From positions 3,348,001-3,412,000 of the forward strand of contig CM074129.1 in assembly GCA_037178625.1 (NCBI GenBank): 64,000 bases of DNA, in the 5' to 3' direction. The stretch comes from Skeletonema tropicum (taxonomy: Eukaryota; Bacillariophyta; Thalassiosirophyceae; Thalassiosirales; Thalassiosiraceae). The notes below the pieces were generated by a model, which saw nothing but the letters and a program-made list of their open reading frames with translations, ran no database searches and had not been told where the DNA came from. A program made the translations under genes and the position numbers. This document shows, piece after piece, positions 1-10,191 of this stretch (its first letter is position 1; the number at the start of each line of letters is the position of its first letter).

Positions 1-202
1 ACCGGCTACAAAAATGCTTCGTTTGTCTTCTTGATCAAACTACAAATCATTGCGGGGCGTGCGGGCACAGGAATGTACCACACCACTTTTCCTTTTCACT
101 TTTTCGATCGTGCATCCAAGCTGATGCTTCAAATCTCAAATCAACATGGACCGACTGCATCTTCTAATACACCCAGCAGTTTAAAGCAGTTTACACAACA
201 CC

Positions 203-988
203 ATGTATTATCAATCTCCAACAGCCGCATCCGCTAAGTCCCCCGTCCCCTCGAGGAAGATGCATCCTACCAACGACAGCGATGTTCATCTCTCTACAGT
301 GAAGCCCCGGTCGGTAACCCCGAATCGGAACCTTGTTGCTCCGACCAATAAAGAACAACCAAGACCTTTGGATATGGAGCGCATATCTTCATCTAGCGTT
401 GATTCTATCTTGATGGAGAAACCTGATCTTCATGGTAGAATCAGCTCCAGTGAGTGGGTGTTGGAGATGAATCCAGCGGATCTACACAACTCCTCCTTAT
501 CCGTTTTCAAGAGTTTATTGAAAATTCCAATTCCATCTACTGTCCCAAGCTTAATGAATACGCCTCCTGCTGACCCCTCGAAGCAAGCAGGAGCTGGTAA
601 GAATACATCCTCAACAGCAAAGAAGCGTTCGGAGAAGAAGGTAAGGCGTCCAATCATCTTAGGGGAAGATATATGCGTACCTACTGATGATGATGTATTA
701 TTTGGAAAAGGAGGTGGAATCAACAAACACCCTGGCAATAAAACTTTTCGCCAGAAAATTCTTGATTATCGTCTTGTCTATGGTCCTGTGTATGATAAAA
801 GTGATAAGAAGACAAAAACAGCCATATCCTTGTCAATTCTTAAAGAGATCACAAGAGAGGGTGCTCGCTTCCTTGAGAAGGGCGAGGATGGAAAGTGGCG
901 TCAAGTGATGAATGAAGACGCGGCAAGGAAGAAGATCAGTCAGGCACTACGTGAAAACAGGGCAACAGCAACAAGTAAGGTCCGTTAG
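203..988 (+). CDS. DUF6824 domain protein
   Basis: A 261-residue protein starting at the first ATG. The N-terminal 140 residues are Ser/Pro-rich and probably disordered, followed by a Lys/Arg-rich stretch (about 130-150). The C-terminal 100 residues carry the DUF6824 signature: DDVLFGKGGG, then NKHPGN, then FR, ending in KISQALRE. This domain is strongly expanded in diatoms and other stramenopiles. Its molecular role is not established; basic flanks and helix-ending motifs suggest a nuclear or DNA-linked role, which is only an inference. The last codons overlap a possible splice donor (GTAAGG near 975), so a short further exon cannot be excluded. Its 3' end converges on the SulP gene. Confidence 0.85.
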   Translation: MYYQSPTAASAKSPVPSRKMHPTNDSDVHLSTVKPRSVTPNRNLVAPTNKEQPRPLDMERISSSSVDSILMEKPDLHGRISSSEWVLEMNPADLHNSSLSVFKSLLKIPIPSTVPSLMNTPPADPSKQAGAGKNTSSTAKKRSEKKVRRPIILGEDICVPTDDDVLFGKGGGINKHPGNKTFRQKILDYRLVYGPVYDKSDKKTKTAISLSILKEITREGARFLEKGEDGKWRQVMNEDAARKKISQALRENRATATSKVR

Positions 989-1214
989 ACTTTACGTGAA
1001 AAAGTCTCAGCAGGCCAACGAGGATGACAGTGATGCATTTGAGGCTTGAGCATCTGCTGTTCACTACAGTAGAATTATTAAAAGACTAATATATGTATCT
1101 TTCATTTTAAGGCTGTAACGCTTTACACATCGCAGCCAATACTAGTTTGTCCTAGTTTGATGTAGCGTGCTGTAGCAAAACAATCTGTACATTTAGCACA
1201 ATGTGCATACCTGT

Positions 1215-4118
1215 TCACCAGGCATTTTGCCCTGCTGCCAGTTCCACTACTGAACAAAGCAGCAGCACTTTATCAACAATGCGCTCTAGCTCTGGAGTTT
1301 CATTCTTCAGCTCATTCAACCCGGCTCGAGAAACTTGCGCGACGAGGGCATTCTTGGCTCCAGCAACGACATGAAACGATCTCGGTCGCTGGAGAATGTA
1401 ATCAACGAAACCAAATATAGACCCAACAGAAAGCACGCGAGAGATTTGTCCCGCTTGGAACATGTTCATTTTCGGTCGCTGTAGTTTTTGCATACCCGCA
1501 CCAGATATAATTGTTTGTGATCCTCCAAATCTGTCATCGAGTAAGACTGCCACCGTGCCAGATAGAACCACAAAGAACGAGTCAGAATTAGTGCCTGGGC
1601 AGAAGATTGTTTGACCTGACTTATACATTGTTTCGGTGTGAAATAATCTGCCATTCCTTTCGTATTCTACCAGCGCAGCAGCACTCTTCTCTTCTAGTCC
1701 AAGGAAATTCGTGAAGGCAGTCGAAAGGGAAATTGTAAGATTACTGGAGTCAGGTGCAAGATCCTTGTGCCACTTCATTGATGTAGTCTCAGCTAGCAGA
1801 GTTGCTTCACAGAAGTACAATGCCTCATTCAAGTCATTGAAGAGGATTATTCTTTCCTTCAACCTGTCAATCTGTGAATGCCCATCTTCAGATTCGTGCA
1901 AATCAAACTCGTTTGCAGTCTCGTGCGTCTTCAGTATCCACGTTATATGACTATTAGCAGCTGCTGCGCAAACCACTACATTTCTGTTTGCACACATTTT
2001 CGCAAGTTGTAAAAAGCATCCTCTCGCAGCGCTAGCATCAACATTTGTTACTGATGACAAGTCAAGCACGAGAAATCTCGGAGGTACGCGTTGTACAGCC
2101 AATTTCACTGTTGTGCCAAGCTGGTTGCTCTTTTTTCGCTGCTCTCTTCTTTCACGAAAACTGGAGGGTGATAGCGAAGGAGAATGTCGTCTGATGTGGG
2201 AGTGATGAGGAAGAGGGCTGTTTGTCAATACTATTTCCTTCTTCTCTTCCGTAGATGCATTTATACCTGCTTCTTTTAGTATGTTGTCAAGTGCTTTCAT
2301 TGAAGACCCAAAGAATATAGCTCCGCGGACCTCTAGCGTTAATATCTGAGCCCGATCTTGGTTGTAAGCAGTGGCCTCTAACACCGCTCTCTCTTGAGGT
2401 CGCCACATTGCAAGAGAACGTCTTGACACTCGTGCAATAGTAGATACATTGGCTGTTGCAAGGACAAAGTCAAGAACAGCTGTTATTATACCAAGCCCAA
2501 TACCTGCATTGATTCCTAGAAACTGTACAGCAACGAAAGTCGCCAGAAGCACAAGATATTCGGACAGTAAGAGCTTGTGTCGCACTTCGATGATCCACTC
2601 GAACAACAGATCAAAGCCGATAAAAATCAATGTGCTTCCCAAGAAGAACAATGGCGTGACTTCCAAAAAATTGACAGGAGAAATAACGACCAAGATGAAG
2701 GTGAATGCAACGATGACACCTATCCAACGCGAGCGGCAGTTTGTTCGGTAAGTGAAGATAGTCTGGCTGAAGATATAGGAGCCAGTGAATCCACCAGCGA
2801 GCCCCGACACGAAATTACTGATCCCTACTGTCATCAACTCATTGTTTGTGTCTAGACTTTCTCCCATGTCCATCGATATGGCGGCTACATCTAAACAAGA
2901 AGAAAATGAAACCACAAAGACCATACCAGCCCAAGTAGAGATGAGATCTTTTGACAAATCCCATCTCACTTTGTGAAAATCAACTAACAAGAGTAAATCT
3001 GATGCTGGCACAGAAGGTGAACTTTCACCAACCCATCCTCCGTCTCTTGCATCTTCAATGGTGTAGCCACTTATGAACATCAATACGTAAAAAGCTAGTG
3101 GGATAGCAACCATCGAAATCGGTAGTATTGCATCATTTGAGCACTTGCGACTCACAAGAGTAAGAAAAATTCCTGCAATAATACCAGGAGTAGCCAACAG
3201 AAGTGACTTGTCATCAAACAGATAGCCCCAGTCGGAAGGCTTCATGATAGGATGTGAAATACATAAAGCAACCCCTGCTTCGAGACAGAAATAACCAATG
3301 AATGCCAAATATCCACCGACAACTGGTAAGGGAAGATACGCCACAGCATCTGCCAATCTAAATTTTCCCATGACCACAAGCACTGCTCCCAAGCATGCGG
3401 TTGCCAATCCCAATAATACGATAGTAGTGGACACTATCTCTGACACAAGTTCCTCATCGGTAGCATCATTTCCTTCCAACATTGATTTTGCAATTGTAGT
3501 ACTCATGGCACTCAAGAAAATTAAGCCGGCGTCTTGTACTTGTCCAATGCTAAATGCTCGAATGTTGTGAGTTGCCGGCGATTTCAAGATGAGAAGCAAA
3601 GAAACATGTATAACTACTCACCTGAATGGCAGTGATGAGAAGATACTGAAACAAAACTGATGGACTACGGAGCTGAGAATGACGAGCTTTGATAGTGCGT
3701 TGATATGTGATTGATATACTGGGTGGCTGAAGATGACGGATGCGTAGCCGTACAAGCATGGAACACACATAATACTATTCACTAGGGCATAAACAATGTA
3801 GTAGATGAAACTCTCGTTGCCACCACCTTCCTCCGCCACCGCCTGTGCAGTTTGTTCGGTGCCATTTCCCTTCAAAAGTGGAGTTTGAGGCGTACCATGT
3901 GATTGTGATGTGTTCAAATAGACATCACCAAGTGACCTTTCTGAGAACCTTCTCAACAATGGACTAGCAAATTGCAAAGCTGAAGCCTCAGGTGATTTTG
4001 GAGAGTCAAGCAGAGAAGAGTGACGGTGGATCGGATGAGGCTTTGGAGAGTCCTCCACGGAGCCATAAGATTTGGGTGACATGGCCGACGAATGAAACGA
4101 GAGTATGTTGTGGAACAT
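1215..4118 (-). CDS. SulP/SLC26 family transporter with STAS and cyclic-nucleotide-binding domains
   Basis: Two exons, complement(1215..3549, 3622..4118), give 943 residues. The 72-nt intron (donor GTGAGT, acceptor TTTAG) restores the SulP motif LPFSIGQVQDAGLIF across the junction. Start is the first in-frame ATG at 4118. Order: Ser/Pro-rich cytosolic N-terminus (about 1-125), some ten membrane segments of the SulP core (about 130-560), a STAS domain (about 570-760, containing RFLVLDLSSVTNVDASAA) with a Ser/Arg insert, and a cyclic-nucleotide-binding-like beta-barrel (about 800-920: GQTIFCPGTNSDSFFVVLSG). The domain order matches fungal vacuolar SulP proteins of the YGR125W/Vsb1 type. Substrate cannot be read from sequence: sulfate, other anions or basic amino acids are possible. 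Confidence 0.9.
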
Positions 4119-4522
4119 TGTGTCGTTGCTATTGATCACACTATCATGGACATGAGCGAGTGGTGTGTGGTGTCAGCAGTGGACAATCTTCAATCATCAA
4201 TCAGCGAGGTCGAAGATTTTTTTTGAAGCGGGCGAGGACGTCTGCCTATCACCCGCGCGCGGTATTCTCAATCGATAATGTGACAGTGACTATACATGTG
4301 ACATGCCCGTATCCCATTTCCAGCCCATTTCCCTCCCATTTCCCATTTCCCATTTCCCGATCCCATTTCCGTCGAGCTCTCTATTGATATTGTACTTAGA
4401 GAGCTTTCAGCTTCGCGCTTTATTGTGCCATTGCCATTGTTGTTTGTTGTGTTGATAGCTACACCTACTCAGAACTCAGAAGTTCCGTAGTAGTTAGCAG
4501 TTCATTGTCCACTGTCGATGCA
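4119..4522. promoter_or_regulatory. Divergent intergenic region between the SulP gene and the Lys-rich gene
   Basis: About 400 bp between two divergent start codons, so it should hold both promoters. It contains a run of six CCCATTTC-type motifs (4313-4370). No convincing TATA box was seen. An out-of-frame ATG at 4518 opens a five-codon uORF that overlaps the downstream start at 4523. Confidence 0.4.
4313..4370. repeat. CCCATTTC short tandem/clustered repeat
   Basis: Six copies of CCCATTTC with irregular 1-5 nt spacers, visible directly in the sequence and confined to the divergent promoter. They could be binding sites or simple-sequence expansion. Confidence 0.7.
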
Positions 4523-5359
4523 ATGGCACCATTAAACACTACTCGGACTCTCTTCGAAGTACGCGTTGGTGCGTACCACACGATAGAAGTCCTCCTACAG
4601 ATACGACAATCAGATATAGCCTGGTGGAATAGTGACCTACACCATCACGAACGACAGCTACACAAATTGCTCGGCCGACGGGTGTTGCCGGTAGAATTCC
4701 GCGAGGAGATTGAAGAGTTTCATTCCAAAAGAAAGATGTGGGAAGAGCGCAAAGCAGGATTGAGTGAAGCACAAAAAGATGGAAAGAAGAAGGTAATTGT
4801 CGGGGAAGATAATTTGAAGAAGAAGGCAAGTCGCAACAAGAGGGGCAACACATCCACCAAAGACAAAAAGAAGAAGGGCGATGCAAAGTCACAGAAGAAG
4901 CAAAAAACTGCTCAAAGTCAGACAGCCAAAGGTGGCGATGATGCAACCAAAGAGAAACGATCAAAACCGTTTCAAGATCCCGGCACGTGGATTATCCAAT
5001 CTGGATATACAATACAACTGTGTTATATTGTGGAGGATTTAGAATCTACATCTAGCACAACCTTGGTGTTTAGACCCAAGAAGAACATCGAAACGATAAA
5101 TGCTGTCGATGAAAGTGATGAAAAGAGTTCAAAGACTGCAGATCAATCACAAACTTCGCTCGATGATAATGACCAAAAGGCCGTACCTCTAGCATCATTT
5201 CGGAAATGGACAAAACTGAAGAAGAGAGTGAACGTGTGGGTCTTCAAATTTGACCCTGACAATCCATGTGATTTGAGTCATTCCGAAGGTGGTGGCTTCC
5301 CACGCCCTGACCTGCTCCCGATGGCTGACATTTTTCGAACGATTGGAGACAATGAGTGA
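4523..5359 (+). CDS. Lys-rich protein of unknown function
   Basis: 278 residues from the ATG at 4523. I do not recognise the family. Visible structure: a folded-looking N-terminus (FEVRVGAYHTIEVLLQIR, then WWN, with a short amphipathic region to about residue 75), a long Lys/Ser/Thr central segment (about 75-150) with nuclear-localisation-like clusters, and a C-terminal part with hydrophobic beta-like strands (TWIIQSGYTIQLCYIVED; RVNVWVFKF) interrupted by an acidic Ser/Asp insert. It converges on the sulfotransferase gene. Probably soluble and nuclear or cytosolic; no catalytic motif was found. Confidence 0.7.
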   Translation: MAPLNTTRTLFEVRVGAYHTIEVLLQIRQSDIAWWNSDLHHHERQLHKLLGRRVLPVEFREEIEEFHSKRKMWEERKAGLSEAQKDGKKKVIVGEDNLKKKASRNKRGNTSTKDKKKKGDAKSQKKQKTAQSQTAKGGDDATKEKRSKPFQDPGTWIIQSGYTIQLCYIVEDLESTSSTTLVFRPKKNIETINAVDESDEKSSKTADQSQTSLDDNDQKAVPLASFRKWTKLKKRVNVWVFKFDPDNPCDLSHSEGGGFPRPDLLPMADIFRTIGDNE

Positions 5360-5446
5360 TCTCTGCTAAATCAAACACTTGCTACAAACGGGTCTTTATG
5401 AACATTACAATCATTCTAGCCACATAAATATTGACAAAAACTCATT

Positions 5447-6592
5447 TCACTCAAAGTAATGTTTGGTGTTATACCACGTCTTTTCAAGAGCAAGCTTGGA
5501 GAAAAGAACAGATACGGCATGAACTTCATCTGCTGTATAGTAGTCTCTGTAAGTCTTGCCAGTGACAAACTCTGGAGCATTGTAGATTCCATCTTGTCCC
5601 AGGAACTCAAGCAACGCGTCCTTCGTCTTGTTGAAATTATCTGTATAGTTCTCATAGTGAACAAGCATGGAGGGAATGTTCAGATCCCAAGTGGTAGTAA
5701 AAGCTAGGTTGTGCCACTGAATGTAGCGGTAGAAATCGGAATGACAAGGTACATCCTTCACGGTGTCAAACACATCCGCATAAAACTTGGACTCTCTCTC
5801 TTCACTGTAGTAACGTTTGCCCTCATCATGGCAGAATCTTCGAAAGCCTTCTCTCGTCCTTGGGTATGCAGCAATCTGATCAGTTTGATTCTTCTTCACA
5901 AGATTCTTGTAATGCAAGTGGAAGCGGGAGACAACATTATCGAAGGGATCTCGGATTAGGTGCACTGCTCGCTTGACAAGAGCCTTGTCGTAAGAGCCGA
6001 GCTTCTCTGAGAGCTGTCCGTTGTGATCCTTGATATTGTAGCGGCCCTCAAGACAATGCTGCAAAAACAGGGCATGGTTCTCCACATACTTCGAGACGCT
6101 GCAATTGTTGCACCTGCTGCCACAATGCGTTTTCGTCAAGATATAGCCCTTGGATGGATGGGAGAGTTTACGACTAGTAGGATTAATCCAAAATGGAGGA
6201 CCCGCTGCTGTCGTGCCATTCTTTGCAAATACAGTAACACCCAAACCATCCTCTCCACGGCTTTCACTTCCATAGTTACTTGCTGTGTTCTTTCCTGTGA
6301 CTCTCTTGACCATGGTGATAGTATAAGAAGTGCCAGAATTAGGAAATGACATTAGCCATGCGAGAGGTAGTGGAGAGTTGTCTGACGATCCGCGTAGGCA
6401 TGGCTCCTTGACGAAATGCTCCTCTTCTTTCTCCGCAATACTCTCTTTTAGTTGAAGCGATGCGGAAGTACTTCGATGGATCCAATAGACACCTTCCCAT
6501 TCGCTATACATACAGTAGCAGGCAAGGAATATCATCAGAAGATACATCCCTCCTACGAGAACGTGTGAAGACTTTGCATTGGAGATGTTCAT
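5447..6592 (-). CDS. Type II membrane sulfotransferase-like protein
   Basis: 381 residues from the ATG at 6592. A single membrane anchor at about 11-29 follows a short cytosolic tail, as in Golgi sulfotransferases. The PAPS 5'-phosphosulfate loop is SFPNSGTSYT (82-91) and the 3'-phosphate loop is HLIRDPFDNVVSRFH (211-225). Several Cys (CGSRCNNC near 157-164) and N-glycosylation sequons fit a luminal catalytic domain. Expected role: transfer of sulfate from PAPS to a glycan or protein in the secretory pathway; acceptor unknown. It is divergent from the SPO16-like gene (304 bp between starts). Confidence 0.85.
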   Translation of the reverse strand: MNISNAKSSHVLVGGMYLLMIFLACYCMYSEWEGVYWIHRSTSASLQLKESIAEKEEEHFVKEPCLRGSSDNSPLPLAWLMSFPNSGTSYTITMVKRVTGKNTASNYGSESRGEDGLGVTVFAKNGTTAAGPPFWINPTSRKLSHPSKGYILTKTHCGSRCNNCSVSKYVENHALFLQHCLEGRYNIKDHNGQLSEKLGSYDKALVKRAVHLIRDPFDNVVSRFHLHYKNLVKKNQTDQIAAYPRTREGFRRFCHDEGKRYYSEERESKFYADVFDTVKDVPCHSDFYRYIQWHNLAFTTTWDLNIPSMLVHYENYTDNFNKTKDALLEFLGQDGIYNAPEFVTGKTYRDYYTADEVHAVSVLFSKLALEKTWYNTKHYFE

Positions 6593-6896
6593 GTTGTTAT
6601 TTATGTCGTATTGTCAAGCTTCTACTAATGATATAGGAAGTGACATTTATGCCATAAGTAGAGAACAAGCGTGCCGTACTGCAATGCATGATCAATGCAA
6701 TCATGCCATGTTAGTTTTCCATCGCGTAAGTAGATAAAGATGATGAGTAAAAATCATCTACATAAATATCCTGTCCGATTTACGAGAAACCGCTCGATGT
6801 TATCATCTTTATCATTTTCATTTATCATCATTCGATTCACTGCATCCAATCACGGGAACCATCCAATCCTCTCCTCCCCCCATTGCCCCTTCAACA
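6593..6896. promoter_or_regulatory. Divergent intergenic region
   Basis: 304 bp between the starts of the sulfotransferase gene (minus) and the SPO16-like gene (plus). AT-rich, no clear TATA box; nothing else recognised. Confidence 0.3.
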
Positions 6897-8173
6897 ATGA
6901 CGACACAGACAACCTTTGGTACAATCCTCATCCGGAGGAAGAACAACGAGCGTCCGTCTGGTAAGTTGATGATCGCATTGTATCTTATTTTCCTCCGTCG
7001 CCATTTCTCTCACTCCTCCGCGCCTGCCTCCTGCGATGGATGAATTATCGCACGATAGACGCAGAGCTGCGCCTTCGCCCGATAAGTAAAAAAATACGCA
7101 TCGTCGAAAAGCTAAATGGTAATCCGCATTTAATGGTCACGGGGTCGCCAAGTTTGGCAGTGAGAATGTACAATATCCACGACGTCCAAAGATTGGAGAA
7201 GGAGATATCCTCCGATGACAATAGTCACGATGACAATCTAAAGCATCTCCGTGCTTCATATGAGCACGCGATTGTCTTCTTCATCTTGTCATCGGTTCAT
7301 CAACGTGATCAACTCGGTAGGAGAGACTCCTTCTTTCATCTAGCGCAGCGAACGAACATCCGCATTCTCCTTGTAACGGATGTTTCGCAGGCTATATCGG
7401 CAATGTCATCGATTATTCAATCACTTGCACCTGAGAAACGTGAGAAGAAGAGAACTTATTTTGCTCAGATTGCAGAACAGAATTATCTTCCTTCATCGAT
7501 GGTGAGAGGCGGGGTGGAGCCAACTCAAGAGACAATCGCGAATCATGCGAAGGAGGCAATGATCGCTTGGGCGGAAAGAATGGAAATGCAGCAAGGTGAT
7601 ATAAATGTTGCGCTAGACATGTTGGGATCGATTGCAAATTTAGCCACGGCAAGTAATAGTGATTTGGACAACATCCCTATCACAACAGCATCGAAGGATG
7701 TTATTCGGCACTTCTTCGGTGGAATGGCTCGTGACGAGAAGGAAGGCTTTCAAGAAGATTCAGAATTTGGGGACATTGATGATTCAGAACTATTGAATAT
7801 TCCTGATCCCAGTCCAGCTGGGAATTTGGATCAAGCTGCGTACTACCAAAGTGAAAGCTATAATGAATACGACCTTCCTCCAGGTGGACACGGACACTCG
7901 TCCTACGAACACTCCTCGTTCCAAACTCAAGCTCGAGACTTTTACACTCCCATCAATCCTTCGTTTGCTCATCATCGTCGTCGTCTCGATCAAGGTTATC
8001 AGCAGGATCGTTATGCTTCTCAATGCAACTATCCACCTACGGATATGGACATGAACTCTAACACAGGATATTACTATCCATCAACAAACGTCTACAACCA
8101 TCATGGAGAATACGATGATTATAGCAATGACTATTCTCGATCGGTGAGGCAATACACGAATCAATTCATGTAA
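6897..8173 (+). CDS. SPO16-like candidate (meiotic crossover factor)
   Basis: Inferred as join(6897..6960, 7059..8173), 392 residues. Exon 1 starts at the ATG at 6897 and ends at a strong GTAAGT donor; the 98-nt intron has a pyrimidine-rich 3' part. Two acceptors (after 7058 and after 7064) keep the same frame. Residues about 30-175 resemble animal and plant SPO16: a hydrophobic strand (HLMVTGSP), a long helix, a strand FFILSS, then AQRTNIRILLVTDVSQAISAMSSI and a following helix. The C-terminus is a disordered Tyr/His/Asp-rich tail. SPO16 partners the XPF-like SHOC1/ZIP2 in meiotic recombination. The assignment rests on recalled pattern similarity, not on an alignment. Confidence 0.5.
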
Positions 8174-8213
8174 ACATTGTGGTCCACGGCAGAATAATCT
8201 ATAGCTATAGTCG

Positions 8214-9638
8214 TTATTTCCCATTCCAAACATTGCGTATCGTTCGTTTCGTACCATACAGCACATCTTCCAACCAATATTGAATCGATCGTATTCTATC
8301 TCTACTCGATTCTACCATCACTACCGCCTCTTTCTCCACACTACCTCCCACCCGATACCTCACTTCATTCCCATTCTCCTCAGCAATACCACCAGTCGAC
8401 AACAACGCCACCAACCCACCCGTCAAATGACCCATCCTCATCCTCCACCCATGAAAGTAACTCTCCGATCCACCACCCACGGCATGTAAATTCCCATGAC
8501 CTGCATTCACGGCACGTGATAACAACCCACCCTGCTTATTACTACAATTGGTACACTGCGGGTAGAATCTTTGAGCGACTTTTCGGCCCAATGTACGGTT
8601 GTACCATCGATTATTGATTTGTTTGGCAACTGAGACTGGTGGGATGTGATCTCCGTGGAATATAACCTTCTTTTTGCCATGAGGGAAGAATAGACGTGAG
8701 CCACAGGTGTGACATCCATATCGTGAACCGAGTTTGTGCAATCTCTCTCGTTGTGATTTGGTAGCATAGTTGAATGATGATGGAATAATCGATGATGATG
8801 AGGATGATGATGATGCCGAGATGGGAATGCCCTTGGTAGCAAATGATCCTCTCGCCGTATAACTCGATGGAGAGAGTGAAATAAAATTCGATCGAAATAT
8901 AGTCTTGTAGGTGAGCAAGCCAATGATACAGATTCGTGCGGCGTGGAACCATGCCTCTTTACGTTCTTGTTGCATCCTTTTACTGGTATTGTTGTTGTTG
9001 CTGTTGGTGGTGGTGATTGTCATTGGTCGTGTCATTTCATGTATAGTTCGACACGCCGCATCCTTCATTGGTAGTATCTTTTCTTCCAACAGTGTATTGC
9101 ACTGTTCCATAAAATCCGGTTGTTTCGTTCTACCCCACTGCATCCAATTAGCATTATAATCAGCTGATGATGATGATGATGATGCAGTATACTTGGCAGC
9201 AGCCGCAGCAGTCCCCAACCCAGCCAAATGACCCATCCAACTCCCCACAGCAACAGTCACCACACCCACCGATATTGGAATGATGGGTGGTCGAGTCCCC
9301 GTGGACAATTTGAGTAATTTATATTGAATGTATTGGGAAGAGAAGGATGTGGCGTAAAAGGCAAGTGTTCCGGATAGAACTGATGGGAGGAGAATGTGCG
9401 GTGGTGGTAATAATTCTTTTTTTGTTAGTAGTTGGTCATTGCATTGGGATAGTTTGTCGTTTAGATGGGTGACAATGTTGTCGAGTGTGGATTGGATGGA
9501 ATGAAAGGGATTGTTGTTGTGACTATTGCGTCGTCGTCTTCTTCGCCGTAGTAGTCCAGAGCCACCATTGTTGTTGTTGTTGTGATCATAATTGTCGTAT
9601 GAGAGGAGTGGTGGTGGTAGCGTCGGTGAAGTCATCAT
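8214..9638 (-). CDS. HNH-like zinc-motif membrane protein
   Basis: 474 residues from the ATG at 9638 (an upstream in-frame TTG is not a credible eukaryotic start). Asn/His/Arg low-complexity N-terminus, then possible membrane segments at about 85-145 (VLSGTLAFYATSF; PISVGVVTVAVGSWMGHLAG) and about 230-250. The core has a CHTCGSR motif, a GDHIPPVSVAKQ motif and a CTNCSNKQGG motif: two Cys pairs bracketing Asp-His, the layout of an HNH/treble-clef fold. Uncharacterised eukaryotic proteins share this CxxC...DHxPP...CxxCxxxQG pattern. Nuclease activity is possible but unproven. Convergent with the SPO16-like gene (40 bp between stops). Confidence 0.65.
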   Translation of the reverse strand: MMTSPTLPPPLLSYDNYDHNNNNNGGSGLLRRRRRRRNSHNNNPFHSIQSTLDNIVTHLNDKLSQCNDQLLTKKELLPPPHILLPSVLSGTLAFYATSFSSQYIQYKLLKLSTGTRPPIIPISVGVVTVAVGSWMGHLAGLGTAAAAAKYTASSSSSSADYNANWMQWGRTKQPDFMEQCNTLLEEKILPMKDAACRTIHEMTRPMTITTTNSNNNNTSKRMQQERKEAWFHAARICIIGLLTYKTIFRSNFISLSPSSYTARGSFATKGIPISASSSSSSSSIIPSSFNYATKSQRERLHKLGSRYGCHTCGSRLFFPHGKKKVIFHGDHIPPVSVAKQINNRWYNRTLGRKVAQRFYPQCTNCSNKQGGLLSRAVNAGHGNLHAVGGGSESYFHGWRMRMGHLTGGLVALLSTGGIAEENGNEVRYRVGGSVEKEAVVMVESSRDRIRSIQYWLEDVLYGTKRTIRNVWNGK

Positions 9639-10191
9639 TGATATGAGTCGTCTTTTATTCAACCTACCTGACTAATCATTCAATGCACGTACCTAAGTAT
9701 CGCATTGTCAATCAGTGATAAGTGTCATCAGTTGTAGATTATTATCATCTAAGTATCAGCTGTGGTAAAAGCTTATTGGGCTGATGGCATGGGGCTGTGC
9801 TGCTGGTCGGTTGGCGTGCGTGCTGCAGGAAGCAGGCGATACGGCGAGCGGCGAGTGCGAGCAATGATTTTCGTCGATCGAAACCAATGAGCTTCGCAAA
9901 CGAGCCACTTTCTCATAAAAAGCTTCATCATCAATTACTTTTGGATACTTTTGTATCCTTTTGTTACAATAACTAATGTCACAATTTTGCATTATAACGA
10001 AGCTATAGTGATGGTTGCATTGGAACCGTTGCTTTTTTGAAAAAATGACGAAAAAACACACACAAGATGGGCGAGGGCTTGCTTTCCACATCACAGCGGA
10101 AGTGGGCGGTAGATATCGACTACTCCTACAATGGTGACCGAATAATAGAGGCAACCAACACTCTAGAATAACCACCCCATCAATATAAAAG
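9639..10191. promoter_or_regulatory. Divergent intergenic region
   Basis: About 550 bp between the HNH-like gene (minus) and the AMBRA1-like gene (plus). It contains an open frame on the minus strand (9756-10175) that lacks a good ATG and family resemblance and is not called. A GTAGGT sequence just 5' of the HNH-like start could be a splice donor for an upstream exon. Otherwise nothing recognised. Confidence 0.3.

Noticed and set aside
975..1050. Extra 3' exon of the DUF6824 gene
   Set aside because: A GTAAGG donor exists, but the only nearby acceptors give introns under 45 nt or poor frames.
4505..4522. TTG start for the Lys-rich protein
   Set aside because: Nuclear eukaryotic genes start at ATG; the first in-frame ATG is at 4523.
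9756..10175. 139-codon minus-strand frame
   Set aside because: No good ATG near its 5' end, no recognisable domain, and it sits in the promoter gap between divergent genes.
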